NCBI RefSeq assembly: GCF_000478275.1 | Contig: NZ_ASJB01000042.1 | Location: 124,001 to 188,000, forward strand | Direction of reading: 5' to 3' | Source: Amycolatopsis orientalis DSM 40040 = KCTC 9412 | GTDB taxonomy: Bacteria > Actinomycetota > Actinomycetes > Mycobacteriales > Pseudonocardiaceae | Length of the DNA: 64,000 nt | Shown: piece by piece, positions 19,395 through 27,842 of the stretch | Layout of the letters: the number at the start of each line of letters is the position of its first letter | Numbering within the stretch: position 1 is the stretch's first letter | The notes under the pieces: model-generated | Databases searched by the model: none | What the model was told of the DNA's origin: nothing | What the model saw: only the letters and a program-made list of their open reading frames with translations | Translations under genes and position numbers: made by a program

Positions 19395-22300
19395 TCACTC
19401 GGCGTCGGCACGAGCGCGGGTGAGGACCTCCTCGATGCGGAGCGGACTGGCCGGATGGTGGGTGAGGCACAGGGGGGTGGTCACCCGCTGGAATCCGAAC
19501 GCCTCCCCCGCCACGTAGAACTGAGCGCGTTCCAGCCGCGAGATGTCGTCGACCGGGCTGCCCTTGGCCCTGGCGAGTTCGTTGGCCGCGGCGATCTGGG
19601 CGGGGCTGTTCAGCCTGCCGAAGAACTGCGTCATCGCGTTGCCGACGACCTGGTTGTGCAGGCCTTTCGGGGCCTGCGTGGCGAACAGCAGTCCCAGGCC
19701 GTACTTCCGGGCCTGCGAGGCGAGCACGATGGTGCTGCGGGTGCTCGCCGTGAGAGTGCCCGACGCCGCGAGCATCTGCGCTTCGTCCATGACGAAGAGC
19801 GCGCCCAGTGGCCGGTCACCGGCCGGATTCCGCTTGGCCCAGGCGAAAAGTTCCATCTGGAGCTGGTTGACGAAGTTCTGCCGCTGCTGCTCCGACGGCA
19901 GCCCGACGAAACTGATGACCGAAACCCTTGCCCGCTTGCCTTCCCCTGGAGCGAGCAGGACACCAGGGTCGACAGGCTCGCCGCCGCCCGCCAGGAGCGG
20001 GTCGTTGACCATGGCCGCCTTCAGCCACTCGGCCAGGTCGGCGGCGACCTTTTTCCCGTCGTTCAGGGTGCTCACCCCGTCAGGCAGGTCTTCGAGCACC
20101 TCGATGAGTTCCGGCAGGCTCCGCGACCCGGTGCGGGCGTGGTGCACGACCGCCTGCCGCAGCACCGCCAGCCCGACGGTGGCCTTCGCCGTGCTGCCGG
20201 TCAGCCGGACCTGGGGAGCGAGGGTGGCCACGGCGACCTCGACGGCGGCGTTGAACTCGTCCTCGTCGTCGAGTACACCCGCGAAATCGGGCAGCGGCTG
20301 GAACGCGAGCGGCCTGCCGGTGGCCCGCCCCGGTGTCCACACGACGACGTCGGTCTCGGCCAGGTACCGCTCGGCGAGCCGCGCGTCACCCGGCCCCCAC
20401 GCCGACGGCTGGTCCGGCCAGGCGTCACCGAGCCGCGCGAGGTCGTTGTTCGGATCCAGCACGATCGCCGAGACGCCCTGCAACGCGCACTCTTCCACGA
20501 TTCGCCTCAGCAGAACCGTTTTGCCGGAACCCGATCCCGCGAAGATCGCGGCGTGCTTGCGTAGCGCGGACAGTTCGATCCGGACCGGTTTCCCGCTGCC
20601 GACCACGGTGCCGATGGTGATCTCGCCTTCGACGGACGGCGGCTGTTCTTCGTCGGAAGGGGAAGCGGGTCCCGGCCGGGATCGCGGAAGCGGCTCGGGG
20701 AGAACGGCCGACAGGAGTTCCGATTTTCCGGCGGGGCGGCGGTCGACGAGCCATTCGTGGAGTTCCCGGCTGCCCTCGGCGAACATCTTGTCGAGCGCCC
20801 AGAACGTGCGGATGTCCGCATCGGACAGCCCGTGCCACTTGCCACCGTCCTTTTTGAACGCCTTGAGTTCCGCTTGTGTCTTCACCCCTCCCGACCACTT
20901 GAGGTTGCGGATCAGGACGAGGTGGCGGTTCTCCGCGCCCTTGCGCACCCCGGCCGCCGACCGTGCCTTGCGGAACCGGTGCAGCGCGGCGATGGGATGC
21001 GACGCCGCGATGGCCCGAAACGCCCAGTGCTCTTCCAGATCGGACGCCTCGTCCACCGTGCGGGTGAGCCAGGCGTGCAGTTCGTTTCGATCGCTCTTGG
21101 CTCCGTACACCCACTCCAGGTTGTCGTCGCCGACCTCGGTGATCCATCCGCGGAGCGCGGCGGACAGCAGACCGGGCATCACCTTGTCCTCGACCTTCGG
21201 GTCCAGGAGTGCCGACGGCTCGGCGGCCGACCGGTGTTCCTCGAACCGTTTGTCCAGTTCCACGAATCGATCGGCGGCCATCGCCGGACGCGGCGGAACC
21301 GCGGGCCGCGCGGCGCGGTCGTCGAACGTGGTCAACTCGGCGATCCGGCCGGCCCGCACACAGGTATCGATGTGCGCGCCGATCCGCTTCAGCACCTCTC
21401 GCGGAGTCATCTCCTCCCAAGCCCCGTCGAAAGCGGAAGGCGACACCGGCCAGGTGGGATGCGGGGGCACGAATTTCATGACCGAGTAGGCGACTCCGAG
21501 TCGCTTCTCGACCAACGCCCTGCCGATCTCGGCATCGGTGACCCGGCCGAGGATCAGAGCTTCGTGGAACCGGTCAGGGACGGTGTCGGTGGCCTTCTTC
21601 TTGATCAGCTCCCAGGTTCCGGGCAGGCACGCGAGGACCGTCATGGTCCTCCGGGTCACTTCCCGCAGGCCCATCAACCCGTCCGCGACCTGGGCGACGA
21701 GCAGATCCTCCTCGTCGCTGTCGCGCACGTGCTGCATGGCCACCGAAGATCGGGCCACCAGGGTGTCCAGCTGATCGACGGCGACCACGATCGGACCGGT
21801 GAGCGCGAGCAGCCTCGTGATGTTCTTCACCTGAGTCGCCGCGGACTTGGGCGCCGACCGGATACCCCATTTGCGGCGGTCGCCGGCCTTCGATTCCGGG
21901 AACACGCCCAGGTAGTCGTCGCCGACGTAGTTCTTGCTCGGATCCTCACTCGCGTAGAGCACCAGTGCCCGCGCCGTATCGGCGCACTCCCTGGCGACGT
22001 CACGGTCGAGGGCTCGCAAGCCCTCGACGAAAGCGTCGACATCTCCTCTGGAAACACCGTGTCCGTCGAGGATCTTTTTGGTGACCTCCGCGTCGATACT
22101 CGCGCGGAGACAGACTCTGCGGAGGAAGCTGGTGAGCTGGGGAACACCGGACCCGTCGAGTCGCGAAAGCCCCCGGCGCAACGCCTCCGCCGTGTTCTCC
22201 CAAAACGCGTCACCCGCTGTGAGGTCATTGAGGAAGAAGTAGCCGCGAGCCTCATGCGCCTGCTTCCTGACGAGACCGAGCAGATGTGTCTTGCCAACGC

Positions 22301-22493
22301 CCTTCTTTCCTTGGAGGACCAACCCGATCGGGCTCGGGCCGTCGCTGGCCGTCGCCTCCCGAATCCCTCCGCTCACCTGCGCCAGGACGCCCGCGTGCAG
22401 GCCGTCGACGTGATAAGGCGAATCACGCCATACGTGGTCGGGCGTGTCGGCCCAGTCGAAGCGCAGGGCCGCGAGCGCCGTCAGCTGGTCCAT
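19395..22493 (-). CDS. dual ATPase with STAND/AAA head and HerA/VirB4-like motor
   Basis: 1,032 residues. The first P-loop GKKGVGKT (62-69) has a Walker B-like VVAVDQLD near residue 240. The second P-loop GSGSGKT near residue 655 has VLDPNNDLAR and a Walker B FVMDEAQ near residue 899, followed by ATQAPKGL, typical of the HerA/FtsK/VirB4 DNA-pumping clade. Thus a regulatory ATPase is fused to a DNA-translocase-like motor. The ATG overlaps the upstream stop (TGATG); a GTG one codon earlier is possible. HerA motors pair with nuclease or NADase effectors in several antiviral systems; here the partners are TIR proteins. Cytoplasmic. Confidence 0.75.
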   Translation of the reverse strand: MDQLTALAALRFDWADTPDHVWRDSPYHVDGLHAGVLAQVSGGIREATASDGPSPIGLVLQGKKGVGKTHLLGLVRKQAHEARGYFFLNDLTAGDAFWENTAEALRRGLSRLDGSGVPQLTSFLRRVCLRASIDAEVTKKILDGHGVSRGDVDAFVEGLRALDRDVARECADTARALVLYASEDPSKNYVGDDYLGVFPESKAGDRRKWGIRSAPKSAATQVKNITRLLALTGPIVVAVDQLDTLVARSSVAMQHVRDSDEEDLLVAQVADGLMGLREVTRRTMTVLACLPGTWELIKKKATDTVPDRFHEALILGRVTDAEIGRALVEKRLGVAYSVMKFVPPHPTWPVSPSAFDGAWEEMTPREVLKRIGAHIDTCVRAGRIAELTTFDDRAARPAVPPRPAMAADRFVELDKRFEEHRSAAEPSALLDPKVEDKVMPGLLSAALRGWITEVGDDNLEWVYGAKSDRNELHAWLTRTVDEASDLEEHWAFRAIAASHPIAALHRFRKARSAAGVRKGAENRHLVLIRNLKWSGGVKTQAELKAFKKDGGKWHGLSDADIRTFWALDKMFAEGSRELHEWLVDRRPAGKSELLSAVLPEPLPRSRPGPASPSDEEQPPSVEGEITIGTVVGSGKPVRIELSALRKHAAIFAGSGSGKTVLLRRIVEECALQGVSAIVLDPNNDLARLGDAWPDQPSAWGPGDARLAERYLAETDVVVWTPGRATGRPLAFQPLPDFAGVLDDEDEFNAAVEVAVATLAPQVRLTGSTAKATVGLAVLRQAVVHHARTGSRSLPELIEVLEDLPDGVSTLNDGKKVAADLAEWLKAAMVNDPLLAGGGEPVDPGVLLAPGEGKRARVSVISFVGLPSEQQRQNFVNQLQMELFAWAKRNPAGDRPLGALFVMDEAQMLAASGTLTASTRSTIVLASQARKYGLGLLFATQAPKGLHNQVVGNAMTQFFGRLNSPAQIAAANELARAKGSPVDDISRLERAQFYVAGEAFGFQRVTTPLCLTHHPASPLRIEEVLTRARADAE

Positions 22494-23131
22494 CACGGCT
22501 CCTCGATCGAGAGCAGATGGTTGTCCTCACCGCCGACGCGGATGGCCGCGGCGTGATCCGCGTCGGTGAGCGCCTTGCGATTCGACTCCGGCACCAGATG
22601 CGCCTGTCCCGAACGGCTGAGTTCCTTCAACACCGCGTCGACGTCCACTGTGGACGCATCGCCGAGCATCGGCCGCAGATCCACCAGCGCGACCCAATCC
22701 TTCGGGGTACGGGACAGTTTGCGGTAAGCGATCCGGATCCGGCTCTCGATCTCCTCGGCGGTCAGTTCGACATCGGGCATGAAAAGGTCGACCAACCGGA
22801 GCTTTTCGCGCCGCAGGTGCCTGTCGAGCCCGCCGAGCAGGACATACAGCGCGCTGCCCAGACTGCTTCGGGGCAGTGGCGCCTCCCCGACGCTCAGCTC
22901 CTCCTCGCACCAGGCCCAGCCGCGCTCGGTCAGCTCGTGGACGAAGGGACGGCCGCGGAGGACACTGCTGCGTTCGCTGGCGACCAGATCGAGTTTGTTG
23001 AGCTTGGTGCGATCCTGGCCATCCAACGGGAAGCCCACGATATCCCGGAGTTCCGGGTTGGGCACCTCACGCGCGATGACCATCAGCGCGAGCATCGCCG
23101 CGGTCTGCTTCTGTCCCAAGCGATCCGTCAT
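22493..23131 (-). CDS. possible winged-helix adaptor protein
   Basis: 212 residues, predicted mostly helical, with two regions that could be winged helices: residues 8-70 (MLALMVIAREVPNPELRDIVGF, LVHELTERGWAWCEEEL) and residues 120-205 (IAYRKLSRTPKDWVALVDL, VLKELSRSGQAHLVPESN). No catalytic motif. Its stop overlaps the start of the HerA-like gene by one base, so the two are translationally coupled and probably bind each other. Its role may be to recruit DNA or effectors to the motor; that is inference. Confidence 0.6.
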   Translation of the reverse strand: MTDRLGQKQTAAMLALMVIAREVPNPELRDIVGFPLDGQDRTKLNKLDLVASERSSVLRGRPFVHELTERGWAWCEEELSVGEAPLPRSSLGSALYVLLGGLDRHLRREKLRLVDLFMPDVELTAEEIESRIRIAYRKLSRTPKDWVALVDLRPMLGDASTVDVDAVLKELSRSGQAHLVPESNRKALTDADHAAAIRVGGEDNHLLSIEEP

Positions 23132-23180
23132 CCGTGATCCTTCCGTAGCTTCGTTGCCGGCCCAGAACGGTCGTCAAGGC

Positions 23181-24809
23181 CTACTGATCGAGAAATCCGC
23201 TGAATCCGTGCCGTGTCGCCCTGGCCTCGGCGATCTGCACGGCCCACTCGATCGCCGTGCGGGTGCCCGGCGGCGCGAGCACTCGCCGATCGGATCCGGT
23301 GTCGGTCGATCGGGATCGGGTGGCCAGCAGCAGGTCTTCGGCGAGTTCCTGAGCCCGTTCGCTCTCCCCCGCGCCGATCGCGAACTGCAGATCGGCGACG
23401 ATCTCGTCCACCAGTCCCCACATCAGCGGACGCAGCTGTGCCCGCGCGGCCTGCCGGAGCACGCCCGCGACATCGAGTTCTCCCGGTTCGATGAGCGCCG
23501 TGGTACCGCCCAGCTGGTCCATGAGGCTCCGGGCGATCTCCACCGGGCCGCGGGAGGGGCCGAACCGGAGGTGTCTCAGGTTGCCGACGTAGCCCGGCAG
23601 GGTGTTCGGGTCGGTGTCCTCGGTGAGCACGGGAATGACCCTGCGGTCCTGGCCCAGGGTCCGGTGGAGGAACAGCTCGACCTCGGCCGATTGCCACCGG
23701 CTGACTTCGCCGTCGACGAGCAGGCACAGATGCCTCGCGTCGTCCGCCTTCCCGAGCATCGACCGTTCCCCGGACAACGACAGCACCGGCGACGCGCCGA
23801 GTTCTCCCAGGTACTTCATGAGGTCGCCGGCGAGATCCTTCGCGGGCCGCGGCGTACTGATCCGGACGTCATAGGCGAACGTGCTCTTCTCCGCCCGGAT
23901 CGCGGCGACATAGGCGTCCCGGTTCTCGGCGAGCAGGTCCGTGCGGTCGAAGTCGTGCGCGACCACCGCTGCGACCGTTTCCAGTGCGAAACTGATCTGG
24001 TCCGCGGTCGGGTTGAGTTCCTTGACCACCGGGAGCTGCTCGCCGAAGGTCCAGTAGGAGACGTAAGGCAACGTCAGATGCCGGGACATCACATCGGGCG
24101 AGACATCGCGGTCGAGCCAGTTGCGGAACAGGCCCTTGGTCTCTTCGAGACAGATGCGCCGCCACTCCTCGGAGCGGGCGTACTCCTCGCGGGCGTCGAA
24201 TCTCGACAGCACCGGCAGGACGGGCAACTGTGGCCGGTCGTAGGGCATGCGGTCACGAGCGACGTTGGCGCGTTCGGCGATGTCGACCGCGCCCTTCATG
24301 CTCTGCACGTTCGCCGTGAACAGGACGACGAGCCGGTCCGGGAGGTGGGCGGTGCAGATGCCCCCGATGTCGGAGATCCCCGTCCGGCTGTCGATGAGGA
24401 TGTAGTCGTACTCGGCCGTCCACTGTTCACGGCACCGTTCGAGATAGTCTCCGAAGCCCTGCTCGTAGAGCGACTCCCAATCGAGCTTCTGCACCCGCCC
24501 GGCGTAAGCGGCGTCGGCCCGGCCCGCGGTGACGACGTCGAGCTTTTCGGCACCGCGAAGCCGGGTCGTGTGCGCGCCGGGGCGCAGCCTGCCGACGAGG
24601 AAGTCGTCGATCAGATCCACCACGCCACCGGACGGGGCCGCGCTCATCATCGGCCGGAAGTAGGCGTCCAGACCGGGTGCCTCGAGATCCCAGTCCAAAC
24701 ACAACACCCGATGCCCCCAGCGGGCGAGGAGGACGGCGATGTTGGCCAGCGTGAAACTCCGCCCGACGCCGCCCTTGTAGGAGTAGAAGGTGACCACGGT
24801 TCCCGGCAT
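23181..24809 (-). CDS. KGGVGR-variant ParA/MinD-like ATPase with TIR-like C terminus
   Basis: 542 residues. The N-terminal deviant Walker A reads KGGVGRS (12-18): the signature Lys12 is kept but the usual GKT lysine is Arg17. LCLDWDLEAPGLD and YDYILIDSRTGISD are switch and Walker B motifs of the MinD/ParA family. The middle (to about residue 300) completes the fold. Residues ~310-430 look TIR-like (FAYDVRIST, ARHLCLLVDG, AEVELFLHRT, RRVIPVLTED), and 440-542 is helical. It starts 3 nt after the TIR gene stop. Expected to be a nucleotide-dependent switch coupling the TIR proteins; the exact job is unknown. Confidence 0.72.
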   Translation of the reverse strand: MPGTVVTFYSYKGGVGRSFTLANIAVLLARWGHRVLCLDWDLEAPGLDAYFRPMMSAAPSGGVVDLIDDFLVGRLRPGAHTTRLRGAEKLDVVTAGRADAAYAGRVQKLDWESLYEQGFGDYLERCREQWTAEYDYILIDSRTGISDIGGICTAHLPDRLVVLFTANVQSMKGAVDIAERANVARDRMPYDRPQLPVLPVLSRFDAREEYARSEEWRRICLEETKGLFRNWLDRDVSPDVMSRHLTLPYVSYWTFGEQLPVVKELNPTADQISFALETVAAVVAHDFDRTDLLAENRDAYVAAIRAEKSTFAYDVRISTPRPAKDLAGDLMKYLGELGASPVLSLSGERSMLGKADDARHLCLLVDGEVSRWQSAEVELFLHRTLGQDRRVIPVLTEDTDPNTLPGYVGNLRHLRFGPSRGPVEIARSLMDQLGGTTALIEPGELDVAGVLRQAARAQLRPLMWGLVDEIVADLQFAIGAGESERAQELAEDLLLATRSRSTDTGSDRRVLAPPGTRTAIEWAVQIAEARATRHGFSGFLDQ

Positions 24810-24812
24810 GGG

Positions 24813-25397
24813 TCAGAACCTCGGCAGCTTCGGCGGCTTGGGCTGGTCGGGCGGCGGTGTTTCGACCGGCCAATCAGGACGCCACCTGGGCGCCTGGTCG
24901 ATGATCTCCACCAGTTCCTGGACCATCCGCTCCATCTCACGGTTGAAGTCGAGGTACTCATCGGTGTTCTGGTACTGAGGATGCGGCTGATTCCAGCTCC
25001 GGAAACTGCGCATCCGCCGCTCATGGGCGTAGTTCGGAAAGTTTTCGGAGTCGCTGAAGATCACCGGGTAGATCAGCCTGCCCGCCTTCACCGAGCCGTC
25101 CCGACCGACGAGTTCCTCCCGTTTCGCCATGGTGTGCCATTCGGCGAGACACCACTCGTCGCGGAAGTACTTCGGCGAACAAACGGGGATCAGTATCCGA
25201 GTGCGCTGCAACGCGTCTCGAACCTCCTGTGGCCATTTGCCGCCGATGGGAACACTGTCGTCCAGAAATATCCTGACGTCATAGTCGACATTGTCGTCCA
25301 GAAGTCTCTGCAGCCGTGGATGGAAGTGATTCCGCACCCAGTCCGGGGCATCACCTCCGCCACGGCGGTAACTGATGAACAGGTGGTACTCGTACAC
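24813..25397 (-). CDS. TIR-domain protein
   Basis: 194 residues. GTG start at 25397, chosen because the domain begins at once (YEYHLFISYRRGGGD) and AAGGAG lies upstream. The full TIR fold follows: RIFLDDSVPIGGKWP, LQRTRILIPVCSPKYF, DEWCLAEW and IYPVIFSD. Glu86 in the WCxxE motif is the catalytic glutamate of TIR NADases, so the protein is potentially active in NAD+ cleavage. The C-terminal 40 residues are proline-rich. First gene of the leftward operon. Confidence 0.85.
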   Translation of the reverse strand: MYEYHLFISYRRGGGDAPDWVRNHFHPRLQRLLDDNVDYDVRIFLDDSVPIGGKWPQEVRDALQRTRILIPVCSPKYFRDEWCLAEWHTMAKREELVGRDGSVKAGRLIYPVIFSDSENFPNYAHERRMRSFRSWNQPHPQYQNTDEYLDFNREMERMVQELVEIIDQAPRWRPDWPVETPPPDQPKPPKLPRF

Positions 25398-25641
25398 GAG
25401 CGCCCTTGCTCCTTCACACCCCGACCTGCTGGACAGCCCTGATCGTAGGGGGCGACGACGCCGTCGAAAAAGGTACAAAAACACGACAAAAACTGGACAC
25501 GGCCGCGCCGCGAAGACCGTCCTGGACACCCGCGTACCCGGAAAAGACAGAAAGGTGACAAGCGAACGACAAAGGGTGCGCCCGCCCGCGCGATCGTCAA
25601 CAATGCGACCCACCCGCGTTCCCCTCAGAACAGGAGAGTCG

Positions 25642-26577
25642 ATGGCCGACAACGAGGCGCCGCACGTGTTCGTCACTTACGCACACGATTCACCGGAACA
25701 CAAGGAGCGGGTCCGCCTCTTCGCGGATTTCCTGCACAGCCGGATCGGCCTGGAAGTACACCTCGACCAATGGGACGACGGTGAACGCCGCGACTGGTCT
25801 TTGTGGGCGTTGGAGCACCTCGACACGGCGAATTTCGTGGTGGTCGTCGCTTCTCCGGAATACAAACGCCGTGCCGAGGGAACGGCGGCACCCGACGAAG
25901 GGCGGGGTTCCCAGTTCGAGGCCGCGCGGCTCCGGGACCGGCTGACCCGTGACCTCGGCCGCGAGATCAAGCGGGTGCTCCCGGTCGTGTTCCCCCAGCA
26001 GTCCATCGAGGACATCCCGAACTTCCTCAACCCCTACTCCACCACGAGATATCCCATCGAGGCGTTCACCGAGGAGGGCGTGGAGGACCTGCTGGCCGCG
26101 ATCACCGGCAGGGCCCGGCATCAGCGGCCCGAGCGCGGGCCATGGCGTGGCGGCTCGGTGGGCGCGGCCGGTCCCCACCGATGTTCGCTCGCGACCGACC
26201 TGCGGTGGCGGGCCTGCAGCCCGCAAGTCAGGACGGAGGGGGCGCGGATCAACGATGTGCACTACACGGACAGCATCGTCGTGCGGGCGGCGGAGCGGCT
26301 CGCCTTCGTCGAGGTGGACCTCGGGATGGCCTACCGGAGGCTGACCGCGGTGGCCGGCGTCGTCGACGACGCCATCGAACCCTTCCAGGTAGGACACTTC
26401 CGCGTTCTCCTCGACGGAAGACCTTCACCCGAGATCAAGGTGGCGCTGGGGAAACCGGCCACGATCGACGTCGACGTCACCGGCGTGCTCACGCTGCGGC
26501 TGGAGTTCCACCGCCCGGGCACCACCGACGCCAAGTGGCTGCCGGAACTGGCCTGGGGCGATCCCACCTTGGAATAG
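25642..26577 (+). CDS. SEFIR-domain protein with NPCBM-like C terminus
   Basis: 311 residues. Start 25642, with AGGAG upstream. Residues 1-150 form a SEFIR domain, the TIR relative: HVFVTYAHDSPEHKERVRLF, GLEVHLDQWD, WALEHLDTANFVVVVASPEY and RVLPVVFPQQSIEDIPNFL. After a linker, residues ~205-311 form a beta-rich domain (YRRLTAVAGVVDDA, FRVLLDGRPS, IDVDVTGVLTLRLEF) matching the NPCBM pattern and clearly like the C terminus of the pseudokinase at 31353. It is divergent from the TIR operon (244 nt between starts). SEFIR domains mediate homotypic signalling; NPCBM domains bind glycans in other proteins. Confidence 0.75.
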   Translation: MADNEAPHVFVTYAHDSPEHKERVRLFADFLHSRIGLEVHLDQWDDGERRDWSLWALEHLDTANFVVVVASPEYKRRAEGTAAPDEGRGSQFEAARLRDRLTRDLGREIKRVLPVVFPQQSIEDIPNFLNPYSTTRYPIEAFTEEGVEDLLAAITGRARHQRPERGPWRGGSVGAAGPHRCSLATDLRWRACSPQVRTEGARINDVHYTDSIVVRAAERLAFVEVDLGMAYRRLTAVAGVVDDAIEPFQVGHFRVLLDGRPSPEIKVALGKPATIDVDVTGVLTLRLEFHRPGTTDAKWLPELAWGDPTLE

Positions 26578-26588
26578 CCCGCAGCTGG

Positions 26589-26898
26589 TCGTGAGTGGTA
26601 AGGACGGTTCTGAGCCAAAGGTGTTTCAGGCACCTACCGGGGGTAGGTTCGTTAGCGGCCGGCTCGGACCATCGCCATCAGCCTCAGTGACACCACCAGT
26701 CACAGCGGTAGCGCGCGAAGGCCCCCTTCCCTCGGCTCAGCCGAGGAAACTCGACCTTCACACCTTCCCCAGTACATGATGGTCCCCTTCCTTGCGCCAG
26801 GCGCAAGGAAGGGGACCATCATGTACTTCGCCGCGAGCAAAGCCGCGGCTGGTCGTGAGTGGTAAGTGCCGTTAGAACGGCACTTATTGGCGAGTAAG
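26589..26898. repeat. composite intergenic repeat element, copy B
   Basis: Same order as 14575-14847: partial 46-nt palindrome, a box that is here a perfect palindrome (ACCTACC-GGG-GGTAGGT, 26632-26648), an 8+1+8 hairpin, the 57-nt hairpin (26771-26827), and a variant palindrome whose right arm is interrupted. About 50 nt of extra sequence lies before the hairpins. With the next elements it fills the gene-free 26578-27187. Confidence 0.8.
26771..26827. repeat. 57-nt perfect hairpin, copy B
   Basis: 28-nt arms around one A. Compared with copy A, GGCCCCC became GGTCCCC on the left and GGGGGCC became GGGGACC on the right, so pairing is kept. Confidence 0.9.
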
Positions 26899-26944
26899 GC
26901 AAACTTGGCGTGTTGCGTGCGCTATCGGCTCGCGCCGCGGTCTG

Positions 26945-27001
26945 ATGTCTCCAATGTGGCATTGGGGGCGCTCAGCGTCTCCAATGCCACATTGGAGACA
27001 T
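26945..27001. repeat. 21-nt inverted repeat hairpin
   Basis: ATGTCTCCAATGTGGCATTG plus G pairs perfectly with 26981-27001 across a 15-nt loop that itself contains CGCT-C-AGCG. Confidence 0.85.
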
Positions 27002-27027
27002 GCCCGGCTCCCGGAGTCTTCACCGAG

Positions 27028-27084
27028 ATGTCGCGAAAGCCTCTTTCAGGACACCACATGTCCCGAAAGAGGCTTTCGCGACAT
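27028..27084. repeat. 20-nt inverted repeat hairpin with GGACA/TGTCC core
   Basis: ATGTCGCGAAAGCCTCTTTC pairs with 27065-27084. Inside, after a one-base mismatch, GGACA pairs with TGTCC around CCACA. The same core with different outer arms occurs at 56460-56506. Confidence 0.85.
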
Positions 27085-27187
27085 GATCGGCAGCAGCGGC
27101 TTCGGGGAACGCGCAGTTGGGGGTGTCGGTCACAACAACTTTGCCTTACCCCTCAATAACACTCACGACCAGCTGTACCGGCCAGCC

Positions 27188-27838
27188 TCAGAAGTCGTCC
27201 TCCCGCTGCGCCAGTTCGCGGAGCTTCACCAGCGCCCGGTGCTGTTTGACCCGCACGTTCCCCGGGCTGAGCCCGAGGGCGGCCGCGGTCTCGGTGGCCG
27301 TCATGCCGACGACGATCCGCAGGGTGAGCACCTCCTGCTGCACTCGCGGAAGCGTGGCGACGAGCTTGCCGAGCCGGGCGCCGAGGTCGACGCCGAGCAT
27401 ATGGCTCTCCGGCTCGTTGCTGACCGGGCCGGCCTCCGGCAGTTCCGGTACGGGATCCGACCGGTCACGGGACACGGCGCGGAAGGCGTCGGCGACCTTG
27501 TTCGCCGCGATCGCCCGGACTAGGTAGATGAACGAGCCGCCCCGGTCTTCGTACGACGGCAGCATCTTGAACACCGCGAGGCAGACCTCCTGCGCGACGT
27601 CGTCGGCCGACAGGTACGAAAGATCGCGGCCACCCATGCGCGCGCGGCAGTAGCGCACCAGCGCCGGCTTCACGACGGCCAGCAACGCGTGGACCGCGTC
27701 CGGATCCCCGGTCTTCGCCGCGACGACGAGCGGGTCGAGGACCTCCTTGGTCATCCGGCCCGACGGGCGCGGCGCGGTCCGCAAAGTGGTGTAGCCCTTG
27801 ACGTCGTCGGCGACCGGGCGGGTGTCGATGGTCGTCAT
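27188..27838 (-). CDS. ECF sigma factor, SigD/ShbA-like
   Basis: 216 residues. Region 2 includes LVRYCRARMGGRDLSYLSADDVAQEVCLAVF and FIYLVRAIAANKVADAFR; region 4 includes LPRVQQEVLTLRIVVGMTATETAAALGLSPGNVRVKQHRALVKL. The wording of regions 2 and 4 is closest to mycobacterial SigD and streptomycete ShbA. An extra N-terminal ~30 residues are present. It starts 4 nt after the stop of the membrane protein upstream, a usual arrangement for sigma and partner. It might drive neighbouring immunity genes; the sequence does not show its promoters. Confidence 0.85.
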   Translation of the reverse strand: MTTIDTRPVADDVKGYTTLRTAPRPSGRMTKEVLDPLVVAAKTGDPDAVHALLAVVKPALVRYCRARMGGRDLSYLSADDVAQEVCLAVFKMLPSYEDRGGSFIYLVRAIAANKVADAFRAVSRDRSDPVPELPEAGPVSNEPESHMLGVDLGARLGKLVATLPRVQQEVLTLRIVVGMTATETAAALGLSPGNVRVKQHRALVKLRELAQREDDF

Positions 27839-27842
27839 CGGG

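Larger units (their letters stand above)
26884..27159. mobile_element. candidate MITE-like insertion inside a palindromic repeat
   Basis: Imperfect 23-nt terminal inverted repeats (19 of 23 positions; 26884-26906 and 27137-27159) enclose about 276 nt with no coding potential. The flanks are the two parts of one palindromic repeat: TCGTGAGTGG...AACGGCACTTA on the left and CACTCACGA on the right. Two perfect hairpins lie inside (26945-27001 and 27028-27084). No clear target duplication beyond 2-3 nt. Mobility is inferred. Confidence 0.45.

Noticed and set aside
25375..25641. N-terminal extension of the SEFIR gene (89 extra codons)
   Set aside because: It covers the divergent promoter region and lacks a domain, while ATG 25642 has AGGAG and starts the SEFIR fold.
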